Assembly: GCA_910577185.1 (NCBI GenBank)
Contig: CAJTLR010000027.1
Coordinates: forward strand, 1-43,273
DNA length: 43,273 nucleotides
Origin: an uncultured Acetatifactor sp.
GTDB taxonomy: Bacteria; Bacillota; Clostridia; Lachnospirales; Lachnospiraceae
Direction: 5' to 3'
The translations under genes and the position numbers were made by a program. Shown here in pieces: positions 16,297 through 23,555 of the stretch (positions are counted from its first letter, which is position 1; every line of letters starts with the position of its first letter). The notes beneath the pieces are model-generated. The model did not search any database and was not told where the DNA came from. It saw only the letters and a list, made by a program, of their open reading frames with translations.

Positions 16297-17532
16297 TTAT
16301 CTGCCCGGCACATCTGTGGCACGGGCCAGCTTTTCCAGCGCGGCCGCCATGCGGTCCATGGCATCGAAAGACTGCTGATCGTCCCAGTAACATCCGATGA
16401 TCAGCCGCAGGCATCCTGTTCCCTGGGGGCCATAAGCCTTCCCATCATTGCAGGCCACTTTTGCCTCCCGGATCAGGTACGACACGATCTCCGTGGAATC
16501 TCCCAGGGCCGACACATCCAGCCAGCACATAAAGCTGCTCTCCGGCAGATTGATTTTAACCCCGGGAACCCTGGAAAAAACTTCATATGCATATTTGCGG
16601 CGTCTGTCATGTTTCTGATTATATTCCTCCATAAACTGCGGATGCCGGAATGCCTCGATTGCCACAAGCTGGGACAGCGTGCTGGTGGCGCCCAGAACAT
16701 TTACCGCACCCCCGAAAAGCACATCCATAATGGTATCGCAGGCCACCAGATAACCCACACGGAATCCGGAAAGTCCCATTCCCTTTGAAATGGAAAAGAC
16801 AGAAACAGTGCGTTCCTCCATTCCCGGGAGCGTTGCAATCGATATCATTTCCCTGCCATCAAAAATTGTGGATTCAAATGCCTGGTCTGCCACGCACACC
16901 AGGTCGTTTCTGCAGATAAATTCTGCCAGTTTCTCCAGGTCTTCCCGTAAAAATACGGTGGTGGTGGGATTGTTGGGATTTGTCAGAAGAACCATTCGGG
17001 TCCTGGACGTAAGTCTTTCTTCAAAAGCGCCGATATCAATGCGGTAGTGATCGTCGGCCTTCAGCGGCACCGGAATGCTTTTCCCACCCAGAAGTTCCGC
17101 GTTCAAAAAATTAGAAGGATAGCTTGGATCCGGCACCAGCACTTCGTCCCCCTCCCCGATAAAGGGCATCATGGCATACAGCAGACCGGAGTCCGACCCG
17201 GGCGTGATAATAATATTCCTTTTGGGATCCACCGTCATTTTATTCTCCCGGGCCAGCTTTTTTGCGATCTCTTCCTTCAGCTCTTCATTGCCTATAGGCA
17301 TTGTATAATGGGACGGAAATCCCCCCTTTAAAATTTCCACGGCCTTGTCCAGCAAATGCGCCGGAATGGACGGGTCCGGGTAAAAAGGGTCTGCCCATCC
17401 CATCATGGATACCCCCTGCTTCTGCAGATCATTGTACGCGCTGCCCACATCAGCCTTTTCAACTGCGGCAAACAGGCCTCCCTGCAGCCTGGCAAAATTA
17501 TTCTTCATTTTATTTCGTATGGAGTCATTCAT
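16297..17532 (-). CDS. PLP-dependent class I/II aminotransferase
   Basis: This is a 411-residue cytoplasmic enzyme of the fold-type I aspartate aminotransferase group. It shows TPGSDSGLLYAMMPFIGEGDEVLVPDPSYPS split around the cofactor-phosphate region near residue 115, LTNPNNPTT near 180, the Asp that holds the pyridine nitrogen in VCVADQAF near 211, and the Schiff-base lysine in FSISKGMGLSGFRVGY near 250. It removes an amino group from an amino acid-like substrate to give a keto acid. The ATG at 17532 has GGAGAAGGAAG upstream. It lies 82 bp after the amidohydrolase and 150 bp before the ATPase gene in the same operon. Confidence 0.92.
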   Translation of the reverse strand: MNDSIRNKMKNNFARLQGGLFAAVEKADVGSAYNDLQKQGVSMMGWADPFYPDPSIPAHLLDKAVEILKGGFPSHYTMPIGNEELKEEIAKKLARENKMTVDPKRNIIITPGSDSGLLYAMMPFIGEGDEVLVPDPSYPSNFLNAELLGGKSIPVPLKADDHYRIDIGAFEERLTSRTRMVLLTNPNNPTTTVFLREDLEKLAEFICRNDLVCVADQAFESTIFDGREMISIATLPGMEERTVSVFSISKGMGLSGFRVGYLVACDTIMDVLFGGAVNVLGATSTLSQLVAIEAFRHPQFMEEYNQKHDRRRKYAYEVFSRVPGVKINLPESSFMCWLDVSALGDSTEIVSYLIREAKVACNDGKAYGPQGTGCLRLIIGCYWDDQQSFDAMDRMAAALEKLARATDVPGR

Positions 17533-17614
17533 CTTCCTTCTCCTTTATCCTTCTCCCATTGTCGGGAATAAAACAGGGGGAATGTTCCCCCTGCCATATC
17601 GTACCTCACATGTA

Positions 17615-18940
17615 TTACCAGTTTCCGTAGGTGCCGCCCTCCGCAATCTGTCCTTCTCCCACAACACTGTAATTACGGGCTTCATGGCCGGGAATCGTAC
17701 TCCAGATGATGCCTCCGCTTTTGATTACCATCTGCAAGTTCCGCATGTCCTTTACATCCTGGTCCGGTTTTCCCCTGACCGCAAGAATATCTGCCTCATA
17801 ACCCCTTTTCAGAGATCCGGTAATATGATCCACGCCGCAAAGCTCCGCGCCCACGGAAGTCGCCGCTTTTATGGTTTCCAACGGCGTAAACTCCGCATGC
17901 TCATTGAGTAATTCCATTTCCAGCTGGGTGGCATTGCATCCTCTCTGGACCGGATCCGAAGGAACCATGTCCGTACCCACGCAGACCTTGACTCCGTGTT
18001 TATGTGCAAACCGGGCTGCTGCCCTGTGTCCTTCTTTTGCCGTAAAACTTTTTTCAAAATTTCGTTTCGGGAAGCCGTGCTTCAGCATATAGTCCACGCC
18101 ATCCTCGGAAGATACTGCCAGAGTAGGGGTATAGAATTTTCCTTTTTCCGCAATCAGCCTGCAGGTATTTTCTTTCATGGCATACCCGTGTTCCACGGAA
18201 TCAAGCCCCGCTGTGACAGCGTCGTAAATGGTGGCATCGTCCGACAAATGGGCGCAGACCTTTTTTCCCGCGGCATGGGCCGGCCAGATCACCGCGGCAA
18301 TTTCTTCATTGGTAACCTGGCGGTCACACAAGCCTTCATGTGCGCCTTCCAGTCCCCCTGTCATACCCACTTTTATCCAGTCCACTCCCTTTGACAAAAG
18401 CTTGCGGGCTTCTTTCGTAAACTCTGTGGGGCCGGTACATTCAATGGCTCCGTAATCCTCGGAACCGTGTCCTCCATGGGCCATCAGTGTCCAGCCGCAG
18501 GTAATGATGCGCGGTCCGTTCAGCATTCCGATTTCCACGGCTTTGCGGATAGCCACATCAAAAAAGTCGCCTCCTCCCACATTCCGCAGAGTTGTCACGC
18601 CGCATTCCAGGGCTTCCGCGGCCCGCCGGTAAGCCTTCAGCGCACGGAACGCCGGGCCCAGCGGGTCAAGACGGAATCCTGCCCCGGGCATCTGTAAATC
18701 CAGATGAACATGGGTATTGATCAGACCGGGAGTTAAAGTGTATTCATTCTTCAGGTCAATTATCCGGTCTTTTTCCCCTGCCTGCGCCAAAACCGCCTCA
18801 TCCATTTTGCCCACATAGACAATCCCCTGCTGTTCCCCGGATTCCTCCGCTGCGGAAACATATACCAGCAGGCCGTTTTCAATGGCCGGAGCCCCTGTGC
18901 CATCCACAATCCGGGCGTTTTTCAGATAAACTTTGATCAT
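17615..18940 (-). CDS. Metal-dependent amidohydrolase
   Basis: This is a 441-residue amidohydrolase-superfamily enzyme of the imidazolonepropionase/prolidase-like branch. An N-terminal beta domain (KNARIVDGTGAPAIENG) precedes the metal-binding NTHVHLDLQ motif. KVCAHLSDDA and VEHGYAM follow, with the catalytic aspartate in VCVGTDMVPSDPV, and a C-terminal GSLKRGYEADILAVRG beta segment. The family hydrolyses cyclic amides, imides or peptide-type bonds using one or two metal ions. The ATG at 18940 has AAGGAAG; a 17-codon extension has none. It is the second gene of the operon, directly after the binding protein, so it likely acts first on the imported compound. Confidence 0.92.
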   Translation of the reverse strand: MIKVYLKNARIVDGTGAPAIENGLLVYVSAAEESGEQQGIVYVGKMDEAVLAQAGEKDRIIDLKNEYTLTPGLINTHVHLDLQMPGAGFRLDPLGPAFRALKAYRRAAEALECGVTTLRNVGGGDFFDVAIRKAVEIGMLNGPRIITCGWTLMAHGGHGSEDYGAIECTGPTEFTKEARKLLSKGVDWIKVGMTGGLEGAHEGLCDRQVTNEEIAAVIWPAHAAGKKVCAHLSDDATIYDAVTAGLDSVEHGYAMKENTCRLIAEKGKFYTPTLAVSSEDGVDYMLKHGFPKRNFEKSFTAKEGHRAAARFAHKHGVKVCVGTDMVPSDPVQRGCNATQLEMELLNEHAEFTPLETIKAATSVGAELCGVDHITGSLKRGYEADILAVRGKPDQDVKDMRNLQMVIKSGGIIWSTIPGHEARNYSVVGEGQIAEGGTYGNW

Positions 18941-19007
18941 AATTGCTTCCTTTCTGTCCTGTTCCGGTATCTTTTTTTCTCTTCCCTGCATGTTTCTTCA
19001 CAAATTT

Positions 19008-20237
19008 TTAATAGGTAATATAGTCAGCCAGAATCAGCATGTAATTGCTCAGTTCGTTTCCTTCCGCGTCTGTGTTGGAACGGATGCTTACACCTTCCCC
19101 GGCCACTTCCACCATGGCAGACTGAAAGGCTTCCATGTCGGCCAGGCCATTGGTCTTGCCCTCAATATACATCCTGGCATAGCAGGCTCCCACCTGAAGG
19201 TTCAGCATCTGAAGCGACACATTCCAGTTTCCTGCATGTCCGGTCAGGTTCTGTTCCGCCAGCTTCGCCGAAATGGTGGTCTCCATATATGCGGCATCTC
19301 CCTGCTGTTCCTCGGGGATTTCAAGCCCCAGGGCGCTGGCAAAACCGATAAAGGGCGATGGGTCATTGGGCATCAGGAAATAACCGCCGTTTTCCAGAAC
19401 CGTCTTAATCATGGGTTCTACCTGTGCCTGATTTGTTCCAAAGAACGCTGTATTCTCCCCATATTTTGTAATCATCTTCGGAACGTCCTCCAGCACAAAC
19501 TGCTGGGTGCCTGTGGTTCCGGAATCCGATGTGGGATCGGGAGTTGTGGCGTCCACAAACGTTATTCCCAGTTCATTACATTTTTCTTCCATGGCATTGC
19601 GTCTGGCCAGAAGCTTTTCCACCGCCATGTGCCTGGGGAAGGAATAGTGCACCAAAGCGGTACATCCCATATCCTTGGCAGCCTGGGCCAGCTGACGTCC
19701 CTGCTCCACAATGTCAATGTCAAAACAAATATCCGCGGCAGCGGCCGCAACCGAAATATCATCGGAAGGAGAACCTGCCCAGATCAGGATGTCCGGACGC
19801 TGTTCCTTTACTTTATCGAACATTCCAGAAAAACCGGCCGGCGCTCCCGATACCAGAATCGCCTTTACCTCCGGATCCGAAGCCAGGGACAGGAGCGTGG
19901 ACAATGCAACTTCCTGCTCTGTGGTAAAGTTGTCAGGATATGTCACATGTGTAATATGTCCCTCATACTGTTCCGCTACCATTTCACCGGCACGGTAGGC
20001 CTCTTCCCCCTGTGTTACCGTGGAAGTCATAACAGCAATTTTCCAGTTGCCGTCGGAATTGTCGCCTGCATCCGCACTGCCATCTTCCTTACTGCCATCT
20101 TCCGTCTGTCCCGTCTGTTCTGTCTGTCCGTTTCCTTCGTTTCCATCAGCGTTTTGCTCATTCCCCCCATTCCCGCAGGCTGCTGTCATGCACACCAATA
20201 TCGCCGATAACAAGATTGCCACAATTCGTCTTCGCAT
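19008..20237 (-). CDS. DUF3798-family ABC substrate-binding lipoprotein
   Basis: This encodes 409 residues. The signal peptide with lipobox CMTAAC places the lipid-anchored cysteine near residue 20, and a low-complexity Gly/Glu/Asn/Asp linker follows. The mature part has WKIAVMTSTVTQGEEAYRAGEMVAEQY, VHYSFPRHMAVEKLLARR and NPS-type loops (MPNDPSPFIGFASALG), which I recognise as the DUF3798 family, a periplasmic-binding-protein fold. It captures the substrate outside the membrane for the ABC importer encoded downstream. The ATG at 20237 has AGGAGG at 7 nt. It is the first gene of the operon; promoter and LacI-type operator lie at 20323-20371. Confidence 0.9.
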   Translation of the reverse strand: MRRRIVAILLSAILVCMTAACGNGGNEQNADGNEGNGQTEQTGQTEDGSKEDGSADAGDNSDGNWKIAVMTSTVTQGEEAYRAGEMVAEQYEGHITHVTYPDNFTTEQEVALSTLLSLASDPEVKAILVSGAPAGFSGMFDKVKEQRPDILIWAGSPSDDISVAAAAADICFDIDIVEQGRQLAQAAKDMGCTALVHYSFPRHMAVEKLLARRNAMEEKCNELGITFVDATTPDPTSDSGTTGTQQFVLEDVPKMITKYGENTAFFGTNQAQVEPMIKTVLENGGYFLMPNDPSPFIGFASALGLEIPEEQQGDAAYMETTISAKLAEQNLTGHAGNWNVSLQMLNLQVGACYARMYIEGKTNGLADMEAFQSAMVEVAGEGVSIRSNTDAEGNELSNYMLILADYITY

Positions 20238-20322
20238 TTCATGTCCTCCTATTCTTGACAATAGAAAATCACACACCCCAAAGTACTATTCTTTCTGATT
20301 TTGTTGCAGTTTACTTTCGTTT

Positions 20323-20338
20323 TTGCAATCGATTGCAA
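20323..20338. promoter_or_regulatory. LacI-family operator, perfect 16-bp palindrome
   Basis: TTGCAATCGATTGCAA is a perfect palindrome with a central CG, the usual form of LacI/GalR-family operators. It starts 5 bp after the -10 box of the catabolic operon promoter and covers the expected transcription start, an ideal place for repression. The LacI-family gene at 21258-22250 is the obvious candidate to bind it. Confidence 0.8.
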
Positions 20339-20342
20339 TATC

Positions 20343-20371
20343 AGAATAACATAAATTCACCCTTTCGTCAA
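20343..20371 (-). promoter_or_regulatory. Promoter of the catabolic operon
   Basis: On the minus strand -35 TTGACG (20371-20366) and -10 TATTCT (20348-20343) are exactly 17 bp apart. The start site would be near 20336, inside the LacI-type palindrome, giving a leader of about 100 nt before the DUF3798 gene. Confidence 0.7.
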
Positions 20372-20575
20372 GCTTGTATCCATATAATTATTTTCTGCAT
20401 TTTATGGAAAATCATCCCTCCCGGGAAATTCTGTCCGGCCTTCTGAAACCTTTACCTTGTTGCAGGTTATTTTCGCAGTTGATCTGACCCGGAAAAATAA
20501 CTATAATAGTACATACCTTCCCTGATCAAAGAAGCATCCGGAGGGCGCAAATATAAGCCGGGAGGAAATGGCGCT

Positions 20576-21196
20576 ATGAACAACAATGAAAAATGGCTTC
20601 AGTGGGCGATAGAATTGCAAAGCATTGCCCAGGCAGGACTCTTTTATGGCAAAGACGTTTATGACCTGGAACGTTATGAGCGGATCCGGGAAATTGCGGC
20701 TGAAATGATTTCCGGCCAGTCAGGGCTCCCACTGGGTAAAGTGAAAGATCTGTTTTGTTCCGAAATCGGTTACCAGACACCAAAATTAGATACCCGTGCG
20801 GCGATTTTTGACAATGGGAAAATTTTACTGGTAAAAGAAAACAATGGAACATGGTCCCTGCCCGGGGGATGGGTTGATGTAAATATCTCCGTCAGGGACA
20901 ATACCATAAAAGAAGTAAAGGAAGAAGCAGGTTTGGATGTTACCGCCGACATGGTTATTGCGGTGCAGGACAGGGAAAAGCATAACTTACCCGTTTATGC
21001 ATACAAAGTCTGCAAAATATTCATCATGTGTACGATTGTGGGGGGAAATTTTCAGCCCAATGCGGAAACTGTGGAAAGCAGGTTTTTCGGTTTGGGGGAG
21101 CTGCCGCTGCTGGCAACGGAAAAAGTCAATGAAGAACAGATAAAAATGTGTTTTGACGCATATCATTCCAAGTCCTGGAAAACTCTGTTTGACTGA
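20576..21196 (+). CDS. NUDIX hydrolase with N-terminal NUDIX_N domain
   Basis: This is a 206-residue protein. Residues about 5-65 are a helical domain typical of the NUDIX_N group (LQSIAQAGLFYGKDVYDLERYERIREIAAEM), and 66-195 are the Nudix fold. The family commonly cleaves ADP-ribose or related nucleoside diphosphates. The Nudix box reads GWVDVNISVRDNTIKEVKEE then AGL: the last acidic pair EE is kept, but the first conserved Glu (position 7 of the box) is Ile and the usual Arg is Lys. Activity may be altered. The ATG at 20576 has GGAGG at 10 nt. It is a single gene, facing the LacI gene with a terminator between them. Confidence 0.9.
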   Translation: MNNNEKWLQWAIELQSIAQAGLFYGKDVYDLERYERIREIAAEMISGQSGLPLGKVKDLFCSEIGYQTPKLDTRAAIFDNGKILLVKENNGTWSLPGGWVDVNISVRDNTIKEVKEEAGLDVTADMVIAVQDREKHNLPVYAYKVCKIFIMCTIVGGNFQPNAETVESRFFGLGELPLLATEKVNEEQIKMCFDAYHSKSWKTLFD

Positions 21197-21214
21197 GTCT
21201 GTCATCTAAGAAGC

Positions 21215-21241
21215 GCCCGTACAGCGCCAGACTGTGCGGGC
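21215..21241. terminator. Terminator between NUDIX and LacI genes
   Basis: A 10-bp stem with one wobble (GCCCGTACAG at 21215-21224, partner at 21232-21241) and a 7-nt loop lies between two convergent genes. It probably serves both directions; T tracts are poor. Confidence 0.5.
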
Positions 21242-21257
21242 AGATATGCAGGTATGT

Positions 21258-22250
21258 TCAGGTACTCTCCCGTTCCACTATGTTTGTAAACAGCATTGTC
21301 TTCTGACTTGTGGTCCTGCCTTTCAGGCAATTTACCAGTTTATGCGCAATGGTAATACCGGAATCCAGCAGCATGTTGTCCAGGCTTGTCAGTCTGGGGG
21401 TACATATGTCAGCATAGACCGAATTATCAATTCCAATCATTCCCACCTGGTCCGGCACCCTGATTCCCTGATCCCACAAAGCGCGCATTGCTCCGCAGGC
21501 TATGATGTCAAGACTGCAGATGACACCGTCAACCGCCGGGTGTTCCTGCAGAATCTTTTTCATGCTTTGATAACCGCCCTCCACAGTGCCCTCCACATCC
21601 CGGTATATCCAGGCCTTTTTTTCGCTGATCCCCAGCTTTTCCATACCGTTCACAAAACCCTGGAGCTTCAGCATACTGCTGGGAGTGGGGGAATCCACCA
21701 TGAAAGCTATGTTCTTTCGTTTCTTCCGTGCCAACAGCGCCACACATTCTTCCACGCCCGTGCATTCGTCCGTGAGCACACCATATACATTCGGCAGATT
21801 GATAAACCCGTTTAACATGAAAACCGGAATCCCGGACAAATATTGTCGGATGGCAGAGGCAACCGCATCTGTCTGGAAAACGGATCCCATCAGCACTGCT
21901 GCCTCCACTTTTCTCCGCTCCAGAATGCGCAGGCTGGCCGCCCTGGCCTCATCACTGTTTCCCGTATTTAAGATAATACTGTAGTATTCCAGTTTTTCCA
22001 GTTCATTTGCAATATAGTACGCCCCTTCCACATGATGCTGCGTCCGGATATCGGCAATCAGAATACCGACCAAATGGCTGCTGCTTGTCACCAGCCCCCT
22101 TGCGGCATCATTGGGCACGTAATGGTTCTGTTCCAGCAGCTGCTGTACCTTCTGACGGGTTTTGGCATTGACACCCGGCTTATTATTTGCAACACGGGAA
22201 ACAGTGCTCGCTGACACACCTGCCACCTTCGCAATATCGTAAATTGTCAA
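21258..22250 (-). CDS. LacI-family transcriptional regulator
   Basis: This 330-residue regulator begins LTIYDIAKVAGVSASTVSRV, the canonical LacI helix-turn-helix and hinge (TRQKVQQLLEQNHYVPN). A periplasmic-binding-like sensor domain follows from about 60 to 325 (LVGILIADIRTQHH, VPDQVGMIGIDNSVYADICTPRLTSLD in two parts). The start is a TTG at 22250 with GGAGGG at 7 nt. A perfect LacI-type operator lies 900 bp away in the promoter of the catabolic operon, which is the most likely target; the effector would be the imported compound or a product. It is divergent from the AraC gene. Confidence 0.93.
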   Translation of the reverse strand: MTIYDIAKVAGVSASTVSRVANNKPGVNAKTRQKVQQLLEQNHYVPNDAARGLVTSSSHLVGILIADIRTQHHVEGAYYIANELEKLEYYSIILNTGNSDEARAASLRILERRKVEAAVLMGSVFQTDAVASAIRQYLSGIPVFMLNGFINLPNVYGVLTDECTGVEECVALLARKKRKNIAFMVDSPTPSSMLKLQGFVNGMEKLGISEKKAWIYRDVEGTVEGGYQSMKKILQEHPAVDGVICSLDIIACGAMRALWDQGIRVPDQVGMIGIDNSVYADICTPRLTSLDNMLLDSGITIAHKLVNCLKGRTTSQKTMLFTNIVEREST

Positions 22251-22472
22251 GAATATTCCCTCCACCATAAGTAATATACTAACCTATATTTAAGATACCA
22301 CAAAACAGCCGTCACTGCAACAAAACCATTTTGCCGGTATTTGTAGTTTTTCGTCTTTGCGCCCCGGACAATGGAGGACAGAAAAAGACATGATTTTTGA
22401 AGAAGGATATGGTACCATGTAACTGTCCTTAAGGAAGAACAACATCCGGATCTGGATGTCAGAGGAGGAAGA

Positions 22473-23417
22473 ATGGACTGGCTGATGGGTTTGCAAAAGG
22501 CAATCAATTATATGGAAGAACATCTGCTCCAGAATATCGGTGCGGAAGAAGTGGCTGATACCGTACATTTCTCGCCGTTCTATTTCCAGAAATGCTTTAA
22601 AATAGTGACCGGCTATACCATCGGGGAGTACCTGCGGAACCGCAGGCTGTACCTGGCCGGACTGGAAATACTGGGGCGGAAAGTTCCCGGCAACGGAAAA
22701 CGGAACACGGACAAAGGCAGTGGAAACAAGGAATGCAGAGTCATTGACCTGGCTTACAAATACGGGTACGACACGCCGGAGAGTTTTACCAGGGCGTTCA
22801 CGCGTTTTCATGGCATGTCCCCCTTACAGCTGAAGGCACAGCCTCATCAGATCAAAGTCTTTCTACCTCTTGTAACTGAAATTTCTGTAAAAGGAGGCAA
22901 TAGGATGGAATTTACAATTGAAAAAAAAGAAGCCATGAGAATGATTGGGTTTGAGAGGACAGTTTCCTTTGAAAACTCTTACCAGAAAATTCCCGGAATC
23001 TGGAAGGAATTCTGTGAGCGCTACTGCGGGCAGCCCCCGCAGAATGAGGATCCGGGAGAGAAACAGATCCGGCAGGTCATCGCAGAATGTTGCGTGGGAG
23101 AGTTCGGCGTCTGTGTGGAAGATGAGGCGGACAAGGAAAATTTCCGGTATTATATCGCAGGAGCCTACCAGGGAGGCGAAGTGCCGGAAGAAATGAAGGT
23201 CTTCGAAATCCCCGCCGGTGAGTGGGCAAAATTCAAATGTACCGGCCCCATGCCGGTGGCCCTGCAGACAGTCAATACCAGAATTTTCAAGGAATGGCTT
23301 CCCGCAAACCCGCAGTTTGAGCTGGCGTCCCATATCAATATAGAATGGTATTCCATGGGAGATACCTCCAGCGAGACATACGAGAGTGCAATCTGGATGC
23401 CTGTCAAACGCCGGTAA
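22473..23417 (+). CDS. AraC-family regulator with GyrI-like effector domain
   Basis: This 314-residue protein has an N-terminal AraC-type DNA-binding domain (LQKAINYMEEHLLQNIGAEE, FSPFYFQKCFKIVTGYTIGEYL, then YGYDTPESFTRAFTRFHGMSP) and a C-terminal GyrI/SOUL-like effector-binding domain from about 145 to 310. The layout matches SbmC/Rob-type regulators that respond to drugs or small amphipathic compounds. The helix linking the two HTH units carries an unusual insertion of about 20 basic residues near 67-88 (GRKVPGNGKRNTDKGSGNK). The ATG at 22473 has GAGGAGGAA. It stands alone; no target gene is adjacent. Confidence 0.9.
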   Translation: MDWLMGLQKAINYMEEHLLQNIGAEEVADTVHFSPFYFQKCFKIVTGYTIGEYLRNRRLYLAGLEILGRKVPGNGKRNTDKGSGNKECRVIDLAYKYGYDTPESFTRAFTRFHGMSPLQLKAQPHQIKVFLPLVTEISVKGGNRMEFTIEKKEAMRMIGFERTVSFENSYQKIPGIWKEFCERYCGQPPQNEDPGEKQIRQVIAECCVGEFGVCVEDEADKENFRYYIAGAYQGGEVPEEMKVFEIPAGEWAKFKCTGPMPVALQTVNTRIFKEWLPANPQFELASHINIEWYSMGDTSSETYESAIWMPVKRR

Positions 23418-23456
23418 ACAATCCTATTGGGAAGATTCACCTTCCCATACCCGCCG

Positions 23457-23505
23457 CAGGGGCGCGTGCAGCTTTGGCTGCTGATTTCCTCCTCACGCGC
23501 CCCTG
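23457..23505. terminator. Strong hairpin between convergent genes
   Basis: A perfect 12-bp GC-rich stem (CAGGGGCGCGTG at 23457-23468 with its complement at 23494-23505) encloses a smaller CAGC/GCTG hairpin. It lies between the AraC gene and the oppositely oriented lipoprotein gene, so it fits a bidirectional terminator, with AAAAATAA following on the plus strand. Confidence 0.55.
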
Positions 23506-23555
23506 CCCAAAAATAATAGCGGGAATTCTGCACGATTACACCATATATGGAATCC

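Noticed and set aside
18933..20210. 425-codon plus-strand frame opposite the DUF3798 gene
   Set aside because: The minus strand has a recognised lipoprotein with promoter and ribosome site; the plus frame is a reverse-strand shadow.
22409..22418. ATGGTACCAT palindrome between LacI and AraC genes
   Set aside because: Only 10 bp, no matching second site and no clear promoter boxes nearby; not enough to call an operator.
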